Of a DNA stretch of 64,000 nucleotides, positions 34,428 to 47,362 are shown one piece after another. A program made the position numbers and the translations under genes. Every line of letters begins with the position of its first letter. Positions within the stretch are counted from its first letter, which is position 1. The notes below the pieces were generated by a model, which worked only from the letters and a program-made list of their open reading frames with translations, was not told the DNA's origin and made no database searches. The DNA is from Oegoconia quadripuncta. Its lineage: Eukaryota; Arthropoda; Insecta; Lepidoptera; Autostichidae. Location: NCBI GenBank assembly GCA_949316235.1, contig OX438749.1:32932022-32996021 (forward strand), written 5' to 3'.

Positions 34428-34616
34428 ATGGATTCAGAACAGAAAAAAATCTATGTCGCAGATGGGCGTGTGGGCGTTTCTAGCGACCGGGACGGTGTCA
34501 GTCGCGTGGTAAAGGGTGGCTCGGGCAATGGCGATATTATTGCAAGCTACTATCGGCGAATAGACAACGTATTCACATTCGATTACGATCATGGAACCCG
34601 AGATGCTTACTGGTGA
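34428..34616 (+). CDS. Small hypothetical ORF, 62 residues
   Basis: Opens MDSEQKKIYVADGRVGVSSD and ends FDYDHGTRDAYW. It has mixed, GC-rich codon use unlike the AT-rich surroundings, no stop, no membrane segment and no recognised domain. It could be a gene, a transposon remnant or chance. No splice partners were found. Confidence 0.25.
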   Translation: MDSEQKKIYVADGRVGVSSDRDGVSRVVKGGSGNGDIIASYYRRIDNVFTFDYDHGTRDAYW

Positions 34617-34978
34617 AAAGTAAACATATGCATGGCCCTCATGCCGTACAACTTGGCCCTCGCGTGCAGTCTGTGGAATTCAGCCGGACCTAGTCTATCA
34701 ACTTCTTATTAACTACGAATTCTTCGAAGCGTCGGTGATAATGGTAATCAACTCACTCACAGTCGTAGATGTGTTCAGTGGAGCTCCGACTCCTTTGAAG
34801 GCTCGTAGCAAAGTCCCCCCATTTTCGATTTGCAGACCTTATATTACTGTTAACGTCGTCACCGCGCCGTTTCCGGCGACACCAGCGCCACCAGGATTTA
34901 CTTCCCATTAACCGCGTATTATGATAGTCATCTGTCTAAATTATGAATTCTATCGCTAATTTATCGCTATCTACGACA

Positions 34979-35405
34979 TATTAAGTCCTTACCTATGAAA
35001 TTGGCGTTTTGTATGAAGAATTTCATGAAGACTGTTTTCTCCATACAAACATTTTTGATTTTTTTTTGGGAACGGCAAATCCAAATTTAGCTAAACTTTG
35101 TGTGTATTATCGGATAACATTAAGTTAAGTATAGGCAGCGTTAATTTTTAAAAGTAACCGCTTTATAAAAGTTTCAGCGAATCTAAGAAATGATTATGGG
35201 AAGCACATGAAAAGAGCTCTGTTCAATTTTATTTTATTATGTGATTTAGCCCAGAAATTAAATAATATTTCATGTGAAACCTTGACATAATATTTCATTT
35301 TCCAAGTAAAAAAAACAAATTTGGATATAGCTTTGAAATCCCAGGAATTGGTACATGTGATTAACGACGAAAAAAAACTCCAATTTCATGGGTAAAGCCC
35401 CAATA
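34979..35405 (+). mobile_element. MITE-B copy 3
   Basis: CTTACCTATGAAATTGGCGT to the inverse repeat near CCAATTTCATGGGTAAAGCC. Confidence 0.75.
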
Positions 35406-35449
35406 TATATTCTTAAATTCTATATTTGAAAATGTGTCCCACTAACTTT

Positions 35450-35590
35450 TTGAGATCTATTTATCTTAATATCTTCATTGTGCACGAAAATGTTACAGAA
35501 TTATGCGTTATATATAGAATGTACAAGAGCGAGCTTAACTCCGATAAAGTTTTCTACCAGCAAACCTTACAGTTACATAGTATTTAATTT
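35450..35590 (-). repeat. LINE 3' tail fragment
   Basis: The inverse of 62950-63065 (GGTTTGCTGGTAGAAAACT, GAGTTAAGCTCGC, AATAAAGATATTAAGATA). Confidence 0.5.
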
Positions 35591-36142
35591 AAAATCGGTC
35601 TATACATTTCGAAAAATGTATGAAATACTGTGTGCTAAAAAACAGATTTATTAATGTGCCAAACACTCTTTTCTAACGAGAAGTGCCGTGGTCACCCATC
35701 TAAGAACTCATTGCCTCCTGCTTAACTTTGATTCTGATTACATAAGTCCTAGAAGGTAATCATTCAATCCAAATCGGATGGGCAGCGTTCTGTAAACTGC
35801 GTCTTCTCATCCTAAATACCTCGTTGTTTTAAGACAAAAGTATTGTAATATACCAGTATTGACATTTGGCCATAGACTTGAGTAGGTAGATCGATTTTCC
35901 TCGCGAATTAAATTCAACCGTATTCCTATTGCGATAACTATCAAAGTAAATGAAAAGTTTTATGCTACTTACATCTTTTTCGAACTGAGGACAAAATTCA
36001 ATGTATACGCTGACAAAAAAAAATGTTTATGTAGGGTGTTGTCGTTCGTTAGAGGCTTTCCCTAAGGAAAATTTATTAGGAAATTTGACACTGCGAGGGG
36101 CACTGCAAATATACTACTACTTAGCGCGACCCGAGTGACATA
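35591..36142. other. No feature recognised
   Basis: AT-rich sequence without coding, RNA or clear repeat signal. Confidence 0.5.
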
Positions 36143-36696
36143 GGCCCGTATTAATAAACCATTCTCAAGATTGAGAACAGTCTTGTGACCGGATTAATAA
36201 ACCTGACTTGAGACCTGAAAAGCACGTACTGGTTGGTGGTAGGGCATTTTACATGTCCGCCTGGCTAGCTACCACCATCTTATCTAAATCTGCCGCCAAG
36301 CAGCAATGTTAATAGCATTGTTGTGTGCCGGTTGTCAGAGATAAGATAGCCAGTCCCCCAAATGTGTTGGGGTTTCCGGGTCAGTACGCTTCCACCTTCG
36401 ACCTCATCTTCACTTAACATCAGGTGTGATTGAGGTCAAGTACGAACCCGTTATGCATAAAAAAACGTGCACACTCAAGCAGTACTCACTTGAGAGGTGC
36501 GCGTATTAATAAACGAAACTCAAGACTGTCATTCATTCGATTCGAGGCGAATACTTGAGAAGTGATCTCGGCTGAGTAGACGTCAAGATTGATTTATAAA
36601 TTAGCACGGAGCTTGAGATAGCGTCAACTGCCTAAGACGCATCTCGGTTGATACAGCCTTAAGACTTGTATTGAGAATGGTTTATTAATACGGGCC
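36143..36696 (+). mobile_element. MITE-A copy with nested SINE3
   Basis: Perfect 18-bp ends GGCCCGTATTAATAAACC and its complement, flanked by ATA on both sides. A SINE3 body sits at about 36232-36468 with a short ACGT(A/G)C duplication. Confidence 0.85.
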
Positions 36697-36778
36697 ATAA
36701 AATCGCGTGCGAGATAGTCTCTTAAAGCTGATTGGCGGTCAAGTGGACAGCTGTCAAGTGACAGCCAATCAGCTGCAA

Positions 36779-37108
36779 GACACCGTCTCCGTTGCTCAAT
36801 GTAAACAACATTGTGGTCGGAGGTCGCGGGTTCGATCCCCAGCGGGGTACATGTTTAAGTCCTCGGTTTGGTTGGTGGTAGGGCTTTTTAAATGTACACC
36901 TGGCTAGCTACTACCACTTATCGAAATCTGCCGCCAAACAGCAATGTTAAACAATGTTAGCATTGTGTTCCGGTTATCAAACATAAGATAGCCAGTCCCC
37001 CAAATGTGTTGGGGTTTCCGGGTCAGTACGCTTCCATTATCGACCTCATCTTCACTTAACATCAGGTGTGATTGAGGTCAAGTACCAACCAGTTATGCAT
37101 AAAAAAAA
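36779..37108 (+). mobile_element. Full SINE3 with tRNA-like head
   Basis: CACCGTCTCCGTTGCTCAAT, B box GGGTTCGATCCCCAGCG, GTACATG, body and A tail. Confidence 0.7.
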
Positions 37109-37499
37109 GAAGAGACAGACAATGTCGCGCGAATCGCTCTAAGTTGTTGTAACCTTGCTGGACGATATAAAAGGCTGCTATTAAATAATGCGTAAAAATG
37201 GTTGTTACCTGCCTAATTTCGGCGTCCAGCTGCTCTCCAGAGGTTCCTTGCCCTCGCCAGGGATACTCAACAGCACTAGGAGCTGCGACAGGATATTTCC
37301 CGTGAAATAAGCAAGATTGCGGTTTTAAAGATAGCAGTCGCGAACACACGGTGTTTCTCTAAGGACGATCGAACGACAACTAAGAAAAACAGCGAAATTA
37401 CAACAGTTTACAATCATTTCTTACGTTAACGATGCGTTAAACAAAATATTATAGTAATAAATTACTACTCGCGAAACTATAGGGGTACATAATTAACCT

Positions 37500-37675
37500 G
37501 ATTATTAAAAAAAAAAAGTAAGTCTGCGCTAAACAGTAATGTTAATAGCATTGTTGTGGTCCAGTCGTCAGGGTCAGTACACTTCCACCTTCAGCCTGTT
37601 CCATCCTTCTTTTTTAACTTAACATCAGGTGGGATTGAGGTCAAGTGCTAACCCGTGGTGAATAAAAAAAAAGTA
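37500..37675 (+). mobile_element. SINE3 fragment
   Basis: Partial, diverged body with the ACATCAGGTGGGATTGAGGT and A-tail end. Confidence 0.55.
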
Positions 37676-38479
37676 TACCATATACCAATTTCCTGTTTCC
37701 GTTAATCAAAGAAATTGGTAAATTTAAACGTTGTTTTTATTTCATCTTATTATATGCCCTTGTTATTGAAAAACAAGCACATTGTCAATTGTTTATTTCA
37801 AACAAGTTTTTTATGAAATTATGCTGCGTTTTCTCTTATTTTCGCGATTTAAGAGGACGTAAGTCACATAAACATTTTATTTAACTCTGATCTTTATTGT
37901 ATATTTAAATACGGCTGGTTTTAGCTTGTAAGGAAAGTTACCTACTCCGGTAAAGTTATTGTACTAACACATCGCTATTGGCCTCATGAGGAAGCTCAAG
38001 GTCTGATGAGCTATGGAGGGAGCAAGCTCGGTGTTTCAAGATCGGATCAGGTATAAAGAGATCCTTAGAAGAACTAAATGCTGAGTCATTAAAGTTGTAG
38101 AATAAAGACCGCCAAGTTCCGTGCGAGACGTTTAAGGTGAATGACCTGATAAAGGTCACGGGAAGTCCTTGGTTGCGGGCTGCTTCAAATTTATGGGGAA
38201 GACCTATGTTCAGCAGTGGGCGTCGTGTGGCTAACATGATTATAACGATGAAAAGATGGCATTAAAATGGCGTTTCTTAGTGGTTCCGGGTATTGGAATA
38301 TTGATGTCAGATAAACCGTTGAGGTTCTCTTTCGGATTATCTGAACTTAACATCAAATGTCATCAGGTGTAACGCTAACCTATTGTATGTAGAAATGTAG
38401 ATTTCGATTAAGCGCGCTTTCTCAAGCTCTGGAGATATTTTTAGTCGATTTCGTACCACACGCCTAAAATTAAACAGGA

Positions 38480-39140
38480 TGAATTTGAATTCGTGTACGT
38501 GTGACGCCATTCTTGATTACGAGCAACTTAGTCGAATTCAATCAAAAACATTTCGGATACCCATACAAAGTAAACAATTCCGAAACCAACAATTGGAACT
38601 TTGGAACTGATTGGAACTCCAACAATTTTCGGCTGATCACACCACTCCTGATTACGGACAACTTCTCACTAGGAACCATAGCCGCATTCAACTTCTCACT
38701 AGGAACCATAGCCGCATTCAACTGAAAATTGTTGGAATTCCATACTAAGGGTGATGTTGGGAGAAGATAAACGGCAGCTGCGTGGTGCGTGATCGAGGGT
38801 TTATTATTGAATGTTGCACCGATTGTAAGAGAGCGAAAAACTGGCCGCGCGCCAGTATATATACATTTAGATTGGCGCCATCTATCGGATTGTCCTGGAA
38901 CCCGTGAGAAAGGTGCACTTGTACCTATTGAAGTGAATGGATTGATTAGTGGTGGGTAGATGGCGCCAGTCTTTATATAATCGTGCCGACAGCGTCAGGC
39001 GAGGTTCTGAACAGGTGGTTGCAGAATTGTTTACATTGTATGGGTAATCGCAACTTTTTTGATGGAATTCCTCTATGGTTTCTAGTTGAAAGTTGTTCGT
39101 AATCAGGGAGCGGAGTCACCAGTGAACAGGAATTACGCGA
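38480..39140. repeat. Repeat F pair with 30-bp tandem duplication
   Basis: The left end TTGAATTCGTGTACG...TTGATTACGAGCAACTT and the inverse right end AGTTGTTCGTAATCAGGGAG form imperfect inverted ends. Two direct copies of ACTTCTCACTAGGAACCATA-GCCGCATTCA lie at about 38661-38720. Confidence 0.5.
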
Positions 39141-39343
39141 AATTTATCATCCTTTCCTAATTACGAGTAATAAAAAGGCTAGTATGAGAATGTAGTCCTA
39201 ATTATTTTAAAGCATGGATGGAATACATGCTATGGTTGTTGTGCAGCTCGTTCTTCCGGTCCGTTTGTACATTTTTATCTACCATCCTACCAAAATAGTA
39301 GGAATCATAGAACGCGGCTACATCGTCGTATAAGGCTGCCAGT

Positions 39344-39506
39344 CCACGACAGATTTTTTGTAGGACCGATAATCGGGCCGATTTTTCCGTCAATACTTTT
39401 ATCATCGATATAAACGACTTTTTGTAGGACGTATGCGTTGAAATTTGCAATCAGTACGTTCCATTTTTCTCCTACAAAAAATCGGTCACCGATTGTCGGT
39501 CGTGGG
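39344..39506. mobile_element. MITE-C
   Basis: CCACGACAGATTTTTTGTAG against CGATTGTCGGTCGTGG give terminal inverted repeats. A truncated second copy lies at 43614-43745. Confidence 0.6.
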
Positions 39507-40426
39507 CGTGGCTTGTTATTGGTCAATTAGTACACACAGACCTGAGTAGTGAGGTGAGGTAACGTTTTTTTAAATTTTTCACCGCGATTTTGTAAAATAT
39601 TGGTATAGATAGAATCAGTAAGTCATCTAGTTTCTAAATAAATTATACAACGCTGGGTAACAGCTTTAGATAGAAAACTATAATTATTTCTAGAATAAAT
39701 GTAGACTGTTGTTTGTTTTGTGAACAGTTTGTTGTACAATAAAAATATACAGTTGCAATGTATACAGGCGGCCTTTTTCCGTCAACCTAAGAGAAGCCAA
39801 AAGGACATATTTATTATTCGTTCTACCCGCATTTTAAATTTTACTATTAGGCCCACGTTCAATTTGTTCAAACATGGTGACGTTATGAAGCAAACCATTA
39901 TATTATAGTACCAATCTCCATTGGTACCAAATCGCGAACTGTCAATGAATCAAATGTCGAGATAAATAAACTGCATTCATTACCACTGAAAAGTGACCAA
40001 AAAAACATATTTAAAGAAAGAATTTAAGGGTTAAAAAGTAGGAAAGAAAGAAAGTCCCACCTCCCCCCAGCAAATGGGACTGTCTAATGTGACGCAAACT
40101 CCCAAGCGGCTAACCAGAGGCGATTTGGGAAACGAAATGCGCGCCCTCTCACGACGACGTCTATTGGCTCACTGACTCTTCGATGAAACCATTTTGTTTA
40201 CGTTGCGCGCATCACTAATATGACTGGCGTGACGTTATCGTAGGTAGAAAATAATGGCACGCTCGGTTCACACACTATCTAATAAACAGGCGGTTATCTA
40301 TTCTAATATAAATCTGTGCGGCTAACCCTATGGGGGAGAGAGTCGAGTGAAGCTCGACTCCCTAATTTAATACACCACGGACAGCGCCAGACCGCAGTGA
40401 GCGTTGATGGTGGGGTAGCCACAAGG

Positions 40427-40690
40427 CTACCGTAGGTATAAGTGCCAATAGTAGGTATGGCAGAAGCGTTTGAACGCTCGGAAGTTGTGGCGGTTTTGTA
40501 CTAAGTCGCCGTAATATACCGGCCTGATATCCTTATTTAAATTGTCAAGCATGAGTTTGCGTTCCAGACTCCAATGCATTCCCACATAATGTGGTGAGCC
40601 GTCTGACGATGGTTGACGGTCGTTTATGCCTTGGCTAAGCAATCTCAGTAAATGTCTATTCACCCTGCCTGATCTTGTAGATCCCAAGAT
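40427..40690 (-). pseudogene. LINE C-terminal fragment
   Basis: Encodes GRVNRHLLRLLSQGINDRQP and ERKLMLDNLNKDIRPVYYGD then HNFRAFKRFCHTYYWHL. The second part recurs at 52995-53190. 40770-40905 adds an inverted AGAGATCTGCGCTTGAG repeat. Confidence 0.5.
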
Positions 40691-41394
40691 TGTGGTATTC
40701 CGGAAATTCCTTTGTGGTTATAATTTCGGAACGAAAAATTACAGGACCAAGACAGGAGTAAGGCGTGTATTACATAATGTTACAAGCAGAGATCTGCGCT
40801 TGAGCATAGTTAGAGATGCCGCTATACAAGTTACGTAAAGCTGTCCTTGTTTAGATGTCCTCAAGCGGAGATCTCTGCTTGAGTAACATTCTGATATACG
40901 GGACTCGATCTATTGAACTAAATCTATTGTTAAAATACTTTTAGAACCAGTTTCAGTTATATGAAGTTGTAATTTTATATATATTAAAGAATTGTTTAGT
41001 TAAGTTGAGCATGTCATGTGATATCGCCTTTATAGAAATGGACTGTAATATTGGATTTCGAAGTTCTATACATGTACGTTAGTTCGATGTAGTAATGTTC
41101 AAAATTGCAGTCACAGCTTTTCGAAAAGCTTTTTATTTTCATAAATTTTATCGGTTTTCGACTTCGATTTATTAAATTACCGGTTTTGCAAGAAATATAA
41201 TCGGTATTTTCCGTAAAAAAATCCATTTGTAACGTGGATATCTATAAATGTTTTTAACACAGCCGGTATTTTCGCAAAGATGACCGACGCGCCGCGATAG
41301 TTGACCTTTATATTTGCACGTGCGAACGGAATATGAAGAAGAACGAGCAAGAAACTTAAGGATTACTCTTTTTTTGGGTTATATTATAACTATG

Positions 41395-43230
41395 AATAAT
41401 TCCCATTAACTGGCGACGCGATACCACTCTTGATTACGAACAACTTTCTCCAAGGAACCATAGTCGAATTCGATCAAAAAAAATTCCAAAGTATAGAATT
41501 CTGAAACCACCAAGCATAATGGAAATCCAACAATTTTCCGATAAATTCGGCTATGGTTTCAAATCAGGAAGGCTTGTAATTCCTATTAACGTACATCTGG
41601 ATTTTGAACTTCGAAATCCATATCCACCATTCAGCCCATAGACGCCTAATCTTTGTTTTATTAAACCGAATTTCTATCGACTAGATGAGGGAGGCGAGGT
41701 ACTACATTGTAATTGGCCCTCCCAAGGTTATTACGGACCTTGACACAGCCAATCAAAGTGCTTCACCTGACAGGAATAGCCAATATGGTAGTATTCGGGC
41801 GTCTGTTTATCCGACTGTTATTAGAAGTATATATAAAATGTATTAAAGCTTATAACATGATCATTCATCAATTCGTTATTAATTAAAGACCTTTATATCT
41901 TCTTGGGTTTTATCAATTTATAGCTTCGTAAAAACCTCTTTCGTGGTAATCTTCCCACTGCATCTGACAGTTGCTAGGCAACGCATAAATGGAGGCTTCT
42001 TGGCGGGAACTCGGTTGGTGACGTTTTGCATTTTTGTTTGTGATTTCCTGGCTGTATCTTTTGAGTTTTATAATAAATATAATAAAAAGTCAATGATTGT
42101 GTACAAATGGAGTGTTCTCATAGAGAAGTCAGCGTCAAATTGACTGGTTGCCTGTGTCGTAGGTACTACTGGGACTATTCAAGCTTTCCGCCCACGGCTT
42201 CGTCTGCGTGGAATAACTTTACCGCCGATGTGTTTAATTTTTTTTTTTTATTTATTTACTTTATCGGGATAAAAAGTTTCGTCGTGATTGAACAAGAAAC
42301 AAACATCCAAACCTTCGCATTTATAATATTAGAGTAGATAGTTGGATCAACTTGGATCCTATTTCCTACTAAGTACTATCTAAGATATATTTTGTGAAAT
42401 ATAAAAAAAAATATGACCAGCCATTCTGATATCAAGATGGTTGGTGGCCTCCTTGTTCAGCAGGAAGTGCGCAGAGTTCTTAGAAGTGTGCAGTACCAAT
42501 AATTCTAACTATTCGCTAGTTTTAATACTAATATACTAGCAAATAGCAATACTTGAAATAAACTGTCAGTACCAGACGCCACAGGCAACGACCTATTAAG
42601 AAGATAACTAAGGAGTCGCTAAAATCTTCCTGTAAACACTCACCTAACTGAAAATATCATTAATTTACTCACTAGAGTCCTTTATTCCTACGACAGTTCT
42701 ACCGTCGGACAAAATGGCAATGGTTTTTTCTGTCAAATCGCGAAATAGTACAACTAATTAAAAAGTACAAAAATCTTTTATTTCGGTCTAAAATAATAGC
42801 GGCTACCTATGAACAGTGAAACTTAATCGAGCTAAATCAAATCATTAGTGATCATACGCCAAAATTTTTACATGGTATAGGCTGATACCAATTTGCCGCC
42901 AACGAGCAGTGTTGCTAGCATTATATTGTCTTCCGTTTAGTTAGAAAGAAAGGAAGAAATTATTTATTTGCCAGAATACAGTTTACAAGGTCTGATAAGA
43001 AATTTAGGAATCATGTATTCAATCTGCATGCAGATGTGCAAAATATGATTTGTAAAGTACATAGCATTCTGGTAATTTAAATATTCCTTGACATCATAGA
43101 AACACTTTGCCTGAAGCCATTGTATCAATCGAATTTTAAACATTTTGTCATTAACTAATTTTATTTCGTCAGGCAGATTGTTAAGTTAGCCAGCCCCTAA
43201 ATGAGCCTCACGTCTGCCTCATCTCAACAT
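41395..43230. other. Dispersed repeats, no gene recognised
   Basis: Repeat F at 41395-41590. An inverse copy of the 45780-46020 repeat at 42170-42340. A decayed SINE3 piece near 42890. The rest is unrecognised. Confidence 0.45.
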
Positions 43231-43240
43231 CAGCACTAGC

Positions 43241-43570
43241 GCCCGTATTAATAAACCATTCTCAAGATTGAGAACAGTCTTGTGATTGATCTCAAGTAAA
43301 CGTGTTGATTAATAAACCTAACTTGAGACCTGACAAGCACGTGTACACTCAAGCAGTACTCACTTGAGAGGTGCGCGTATTAATAAACGAAACTCAAGAC
43401 TATCATTCATTCGCCGCTAAGGCGTATACTTCAGAAGTGATCTCAGCTGAGTAAACCTCAAGATTGGTTTATAAATTAACACGGAGCTTGAGATAGCGTC
43501 AACTTCTTAAGACGCATCTCGGGTGATACAGACTCAAGACTTGTATTGAGATTGGTTTATTAATACAGGC
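43241..43570 (+). mobile_element. MITE-A, intact length copy
   Basis: About 330 bases, from GCCCGTATTAATAAACC to GGTTTATTAATACAGGC. Reference copy for the family. Confidence 0.8.
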
Positions 43571-43613
43571 CTAAGACACAGGAGGACTAACACAACTGAA
43601 ATGTTTAGTGCCC

Positions 43614-43745
43614 GCCCACGACCGACTTTTTGTAGGACCGATAATCGGGCCGATTTTTTCCTCAATACTTTTATCACCGATATTGTGACCGATTTTTTAT
43701 TGAACGTGGTAGTTGAAATATTGCAATTAGTACGTTCCATTTTTA
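43614..43745. mobile_element. MITE-C, truncated copy
   Basis: CCCACGACCGACTTTTTGTA through GTACGTTCCATTTTTAC; the right terminal repeat is missing. Confidence 0.55.
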
Positions 43746-44154
43746 CTACATTTGTAAAAAGCTGACTATTCAGACTTTAAATTATTCTGATTGTAGCAGT
43801 AAGTTTGATATATGGCCGGACTTAGCTCGATATTAATAAAATATTATGTCTCATTGTTCTTTTATAGTAAATAATATTTATTATTTTATAAGAAGAGTAA
43901 TTATTTCTCATATAGTTGCAATGTAGTTAATAAAATTTTTATTAAAATTAAAAGTTTTATCGTGTTTTATTAACTCTGTGGTAAACGGTTCGTTGGCTCA
44001 ATGTACCTACATTATATGTATGTAAATTGGAAGTATTTTCGAAACGGCTTAACCGATTTTCATCAAACAAGAGTAAGAACCTGTGTTTAATATAAAATAA
44101 GTTTTACCTTAATAATACTTTTAAAAACAGGCTTTTTACTCCATGATTAGCACG

Positions 44155-44386
44155 GTTTGGACATGTGGAGAGGATGAATGAACCGAATGTGGATGGTAGT
44201 GTTGGTAGGGGAAGACCACGGCGAACGTACCATGATCAAATCGAGGACGTCTTAAAGAAAGGCCAAGTCAAGAGTACCCTAAACCGACGAGCATGTATGA
44301 AGAACCTTATGAGAGTGAATGAAGCAAAAGGTTTGTCGGATCGTAGCAAGTGGATGTCTGTGGTCTCTGCCTTCTGCTACGGGTAA
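44155..44386 (+). pseudogene. LINE ORF2 C-terminal fragment (family R)
   Basis: Encodes [30 protein letters not shown] and a stop at 44386. This is the expected continuation of the reverse transcriptase relic at 54290-55061. Confidence 0.6.
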
Positions 44387-44740
44387 CACTGGCGACTTTA
44401 TTTTCTAGTGTAATTCTACATTTCTAGTGCAAAGACGAGTAACATAAAGTTCATCAAGGTATTCCTATGGCAATCTTCTGGCTCCATCTTCAGACCTTCA
44501 TCATTGTAACGGAAAGTGCTCATGGCAAACTAGCCCAAATTCGACTATCTTACCATTTGCCACCAGAGCGTTCCAATCCCTACATCCCGGCCCCATCGTC
44601 AGATCAGCTCGATGGTACCATAATATTTTATTGTCACAGAACTTGCATAAATATGCAAAAAGTTTAACTCAATCTGATACCAGCAAGTGGTAGAAACATG
44701 GTTTGTAAATTTTGAAATGTACATTTACTTACCTACATTT

Positions 44741-44789
44741 GCGATTTTTTAGCTTGCAATGTTCGCAACATTGCAAGCTAAAAAATAGC
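44741..44789. repeat. Near-perfect small palindrome
   Basis: TTTTTTAGCTTGCAATGTT, a 3-base CGC loop and the exact complement. Flanking GCGA/TAGC extends it with one mismatch. Confidence 0.85.
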
Positions 44790-44897
44790 ACTCAAAATCT
44801 GCCAGCACATTACTGTGATACGTCCGAAGATAGACTGAACACACACAACGCCGTCAACACACAACACCCGTTGTTTTCGCCGAGGGTTAAAAACGGA

Positions 44898-45038
44898 GGT
44901 CATGTACATGTTTAGTACTCGGTTTAGTTGGTGGTAGGGCATTTTAAATGTCCGCCTGGCTAGCTACCATCCATTCTCTTCCATCTTCCATCAGGTGACC
45001 CGCAAGCTCGTTTGCCGCCCTCTCATATAAAAAAAAAA
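44898..45038 (+). mobile_element. SINE3 piece fused to LINE family C tail
   Basis: GTACATGTTTAGTACTCGGT...TGTCCGCCTGGCTAGCTACC joins TCCATCAGGTGACCCGCAAG...CTCTCATAT-A(n) without the rest of the SINE. Confidence 0.6.
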
Positions 45039-45591
45039 GAATATTTGGCGTAATAATCCGACGTGTATCGAATAAGTACGATCTGACAATCGGAAACAAA
45101 ATCTGACGTATATTCCCGCCCAAAATCTCAGTGACGTTGGAGGTTTTGTAACAAAATAAAACACTATTATAAAAATGACACCGAATTTTCTTTATTTTAC
45201 CATAAATAGTACCAAAGATCTACAATATTAAGGCATTTTAAGTACCACAAGCGTCACACACAAACTACTTGTACGCTTGCTTAATGTAATAACGTTAGTG
45301 GACATTGATCTATCAAATCTATGTCGACACTCTAGGGTTCAAAAGTGTATATCCAGAATGCATTATAACTTCTAATGGATAATAAACATAAGATTTACTT
45401 TCCTTGACTCTTCTTTAAGGGGACACCCGACATGACAGACGGACGACGTTACAGTTTTGCCTATGCAAAGAGAAAAACGAAGTCCGGTTGCAAGCCATCG
45501 CGTGCGAGCGATATGACTAGTCGTGTGTCAACTCTGTATCAGTAGCGACAGTTCGCGCAATTTTTTTTTTTAAACACAGCGCCAGGCTTAT

Positions 45592-45740
45592 GTTGTGGAT
45601 ACCAGATGGTTGATTTATACATAAATACATATTATAAATGAAAACATCCATAACTAGGGTACATATGTCCGTATTCATCACACAAACATATGCCCCTAGC
45701 GGCATTCGAACCCGCAACCACTACACCAAACAGGTCGTAC
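45592..45740 (-). mobile_element. SINE1, truncated
   Basis: Inverse B box GGCATTCGAACCCGC and head CACTACACCAAACAGGTCGT. Part of the A-box region is deleted. Confidence 0.65.
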
Positions 45741-45779
45741 CATTAAGTATGACAAGTAATGTCTGTTGTTTAAATCAAA

Positions 45780-46020
45780 GATTTCATATAATCTAATCTA
45801 ATTAATATTAAATGCGAAAGTTTGGATGTATGTTTGTTGCTTAATCACGGCGAAACGGATTTGAATGAAATTTGGTATATAAGTACAACATAGCCTGGAT
45901 TGAGACATAGGATATTTTTTATCCCGATAAAGTGAGAAGTTGCCGCGGGATAAACAAATTTCCGCGATAAAGTGAATTCTATTCCACGCAGGTGAAGCCG
46001 CGGTCGGGAAGCTAGTATCT
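45780..46020 (+). repeat. Dispersed lepidopteran-type repeat
   Basis: GCGAAAGTTTGGATGTATGT, ATCCCGATAAAGTGAGAAG and TCCACGCAGGTGAAGCCGCG...AGCTAGTA. The inverse copy is at 42170-42340 and a diverged piece at 44020-44110. Confidence 0.5.
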
Positions 46021-46086
46021 CAAAAGCAAAGCTTTAACAGGGTAAAACAAGAATGTCACGCTTTAGTTCATTCACGCTTTAGTTTA

Positions 46087-46406
46087 GGTATTAATAAACC
46101 AATCTCAATACAAGTCTTGAGGCTGTATCACCCGAGATGCGTCTTAAGCAGTTGACGCTATCTCAAGCTACGTGCTAATTTATAAACCAATCTTGAGGTC
46201 TACTCCTCAAGAATTCGCCTCAGCGGCAAATGAATGATAGCCTTGAGTTTCGTTTATTATTACGTGAAACTCGGCGCACATATCAAGTGAGTACTGCTTG
46301 AGTATGCATGTGCGTTTCAGATCTCAAGTTAGGTTTATTAATCAACACGTTTACTTGAGACCGGTCACAAAACTATTCTCAATCTTGAGAACGGTTTAGG
46401 TATTAC
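46087..46406 (-). mobile_element. MITE-A copy
   Basis: Reverse orientation. Both terminal repeats are altered (TTTAGGTATTAATAAACC and GGTTTAGGTATTAC). Confidence 0.7.
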
Positions 46407-47362
46407 AAACAATTTTCGGTGGCCGCCGTAATCCGTTTTAATAATTGTGAATAATGAGCAATACAAAACTATTCGCAGTACTTTAAAACATCGAAATCCA
46501 GATCAAATATCGCTTGACGTTCTTGTTTCCCCATATGGCTTTGTTTACGGCATATATTATTTACGTGAGTGGCAACACTGTCAATTGTCATTTCTAGTAT
46601 TTAAACTGAAACTGGATGTACACTTACGAACCCCAAATCTAGACTATGCATAACCACAGATCAGAAAAGAAATGGAACTTTTCCATACAATCTTACTTAG
46701 GGCCGGATAAATAAAGCAATTTTAAGGAGATCGGGTCTCTCAATACTAGCAGCTGATCTTATGAATTCAGCGGGGCAATAGCGCTAGCGTACTAGGTACT
46801 ATGCCTCACGGAAGCGAGTTGGACGGCGTATTTTTACTATAAGAATTATTTTAAATTTTGCATGTAGACTCGCAAAATTACATGTGATTATTATCAGTCA
46901 AAGTAATTCTTTTGTTGTGTATTTCTCATCGACTATTTTTCACATTGATTGATTTAACCAATTGATTTATTTCTATTATTATTTATTGTGTACATTATTT
47001 ATTATTTAGTTTGGCATTTATCTATAGATTGTTTAATGATTATTATTTAATAGTGACCACCGAAATATTTTATAAGAATTGTAATATGAAATGAGAATGC
47101 TGTTGATTCTGTATTATTAAAAAAAAAAAAAAGTCTGCGACTGAATTATCGCGAATAACAATTGATAACAATTTCTATGGCGAATTAATAAGACTTCCAT
47201 TTGTCTTGTCTGCTCTGTTGCAGTCATGCATGGCTATTAATTGTCACCTGTTTACCCACAAGCTACCAAAAATATCTGCCTAAGGATAAACTCATAAATA
47301 TCTGCCCACGCGGCCTTTTTAAACGGCGCCTTCAAGACGAAATGTAAGAAATAGAGTTTGTA

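Noticed and set aside
37062..37349. 95-residue minus frame with a GCAG/GTAACA donor and a LLVLLSIPG stretch
   Set aside because: The hydrophobic stretch lies in a different frame without an ATG and the rest overlaps a SINE; at best a noncoding first exon.
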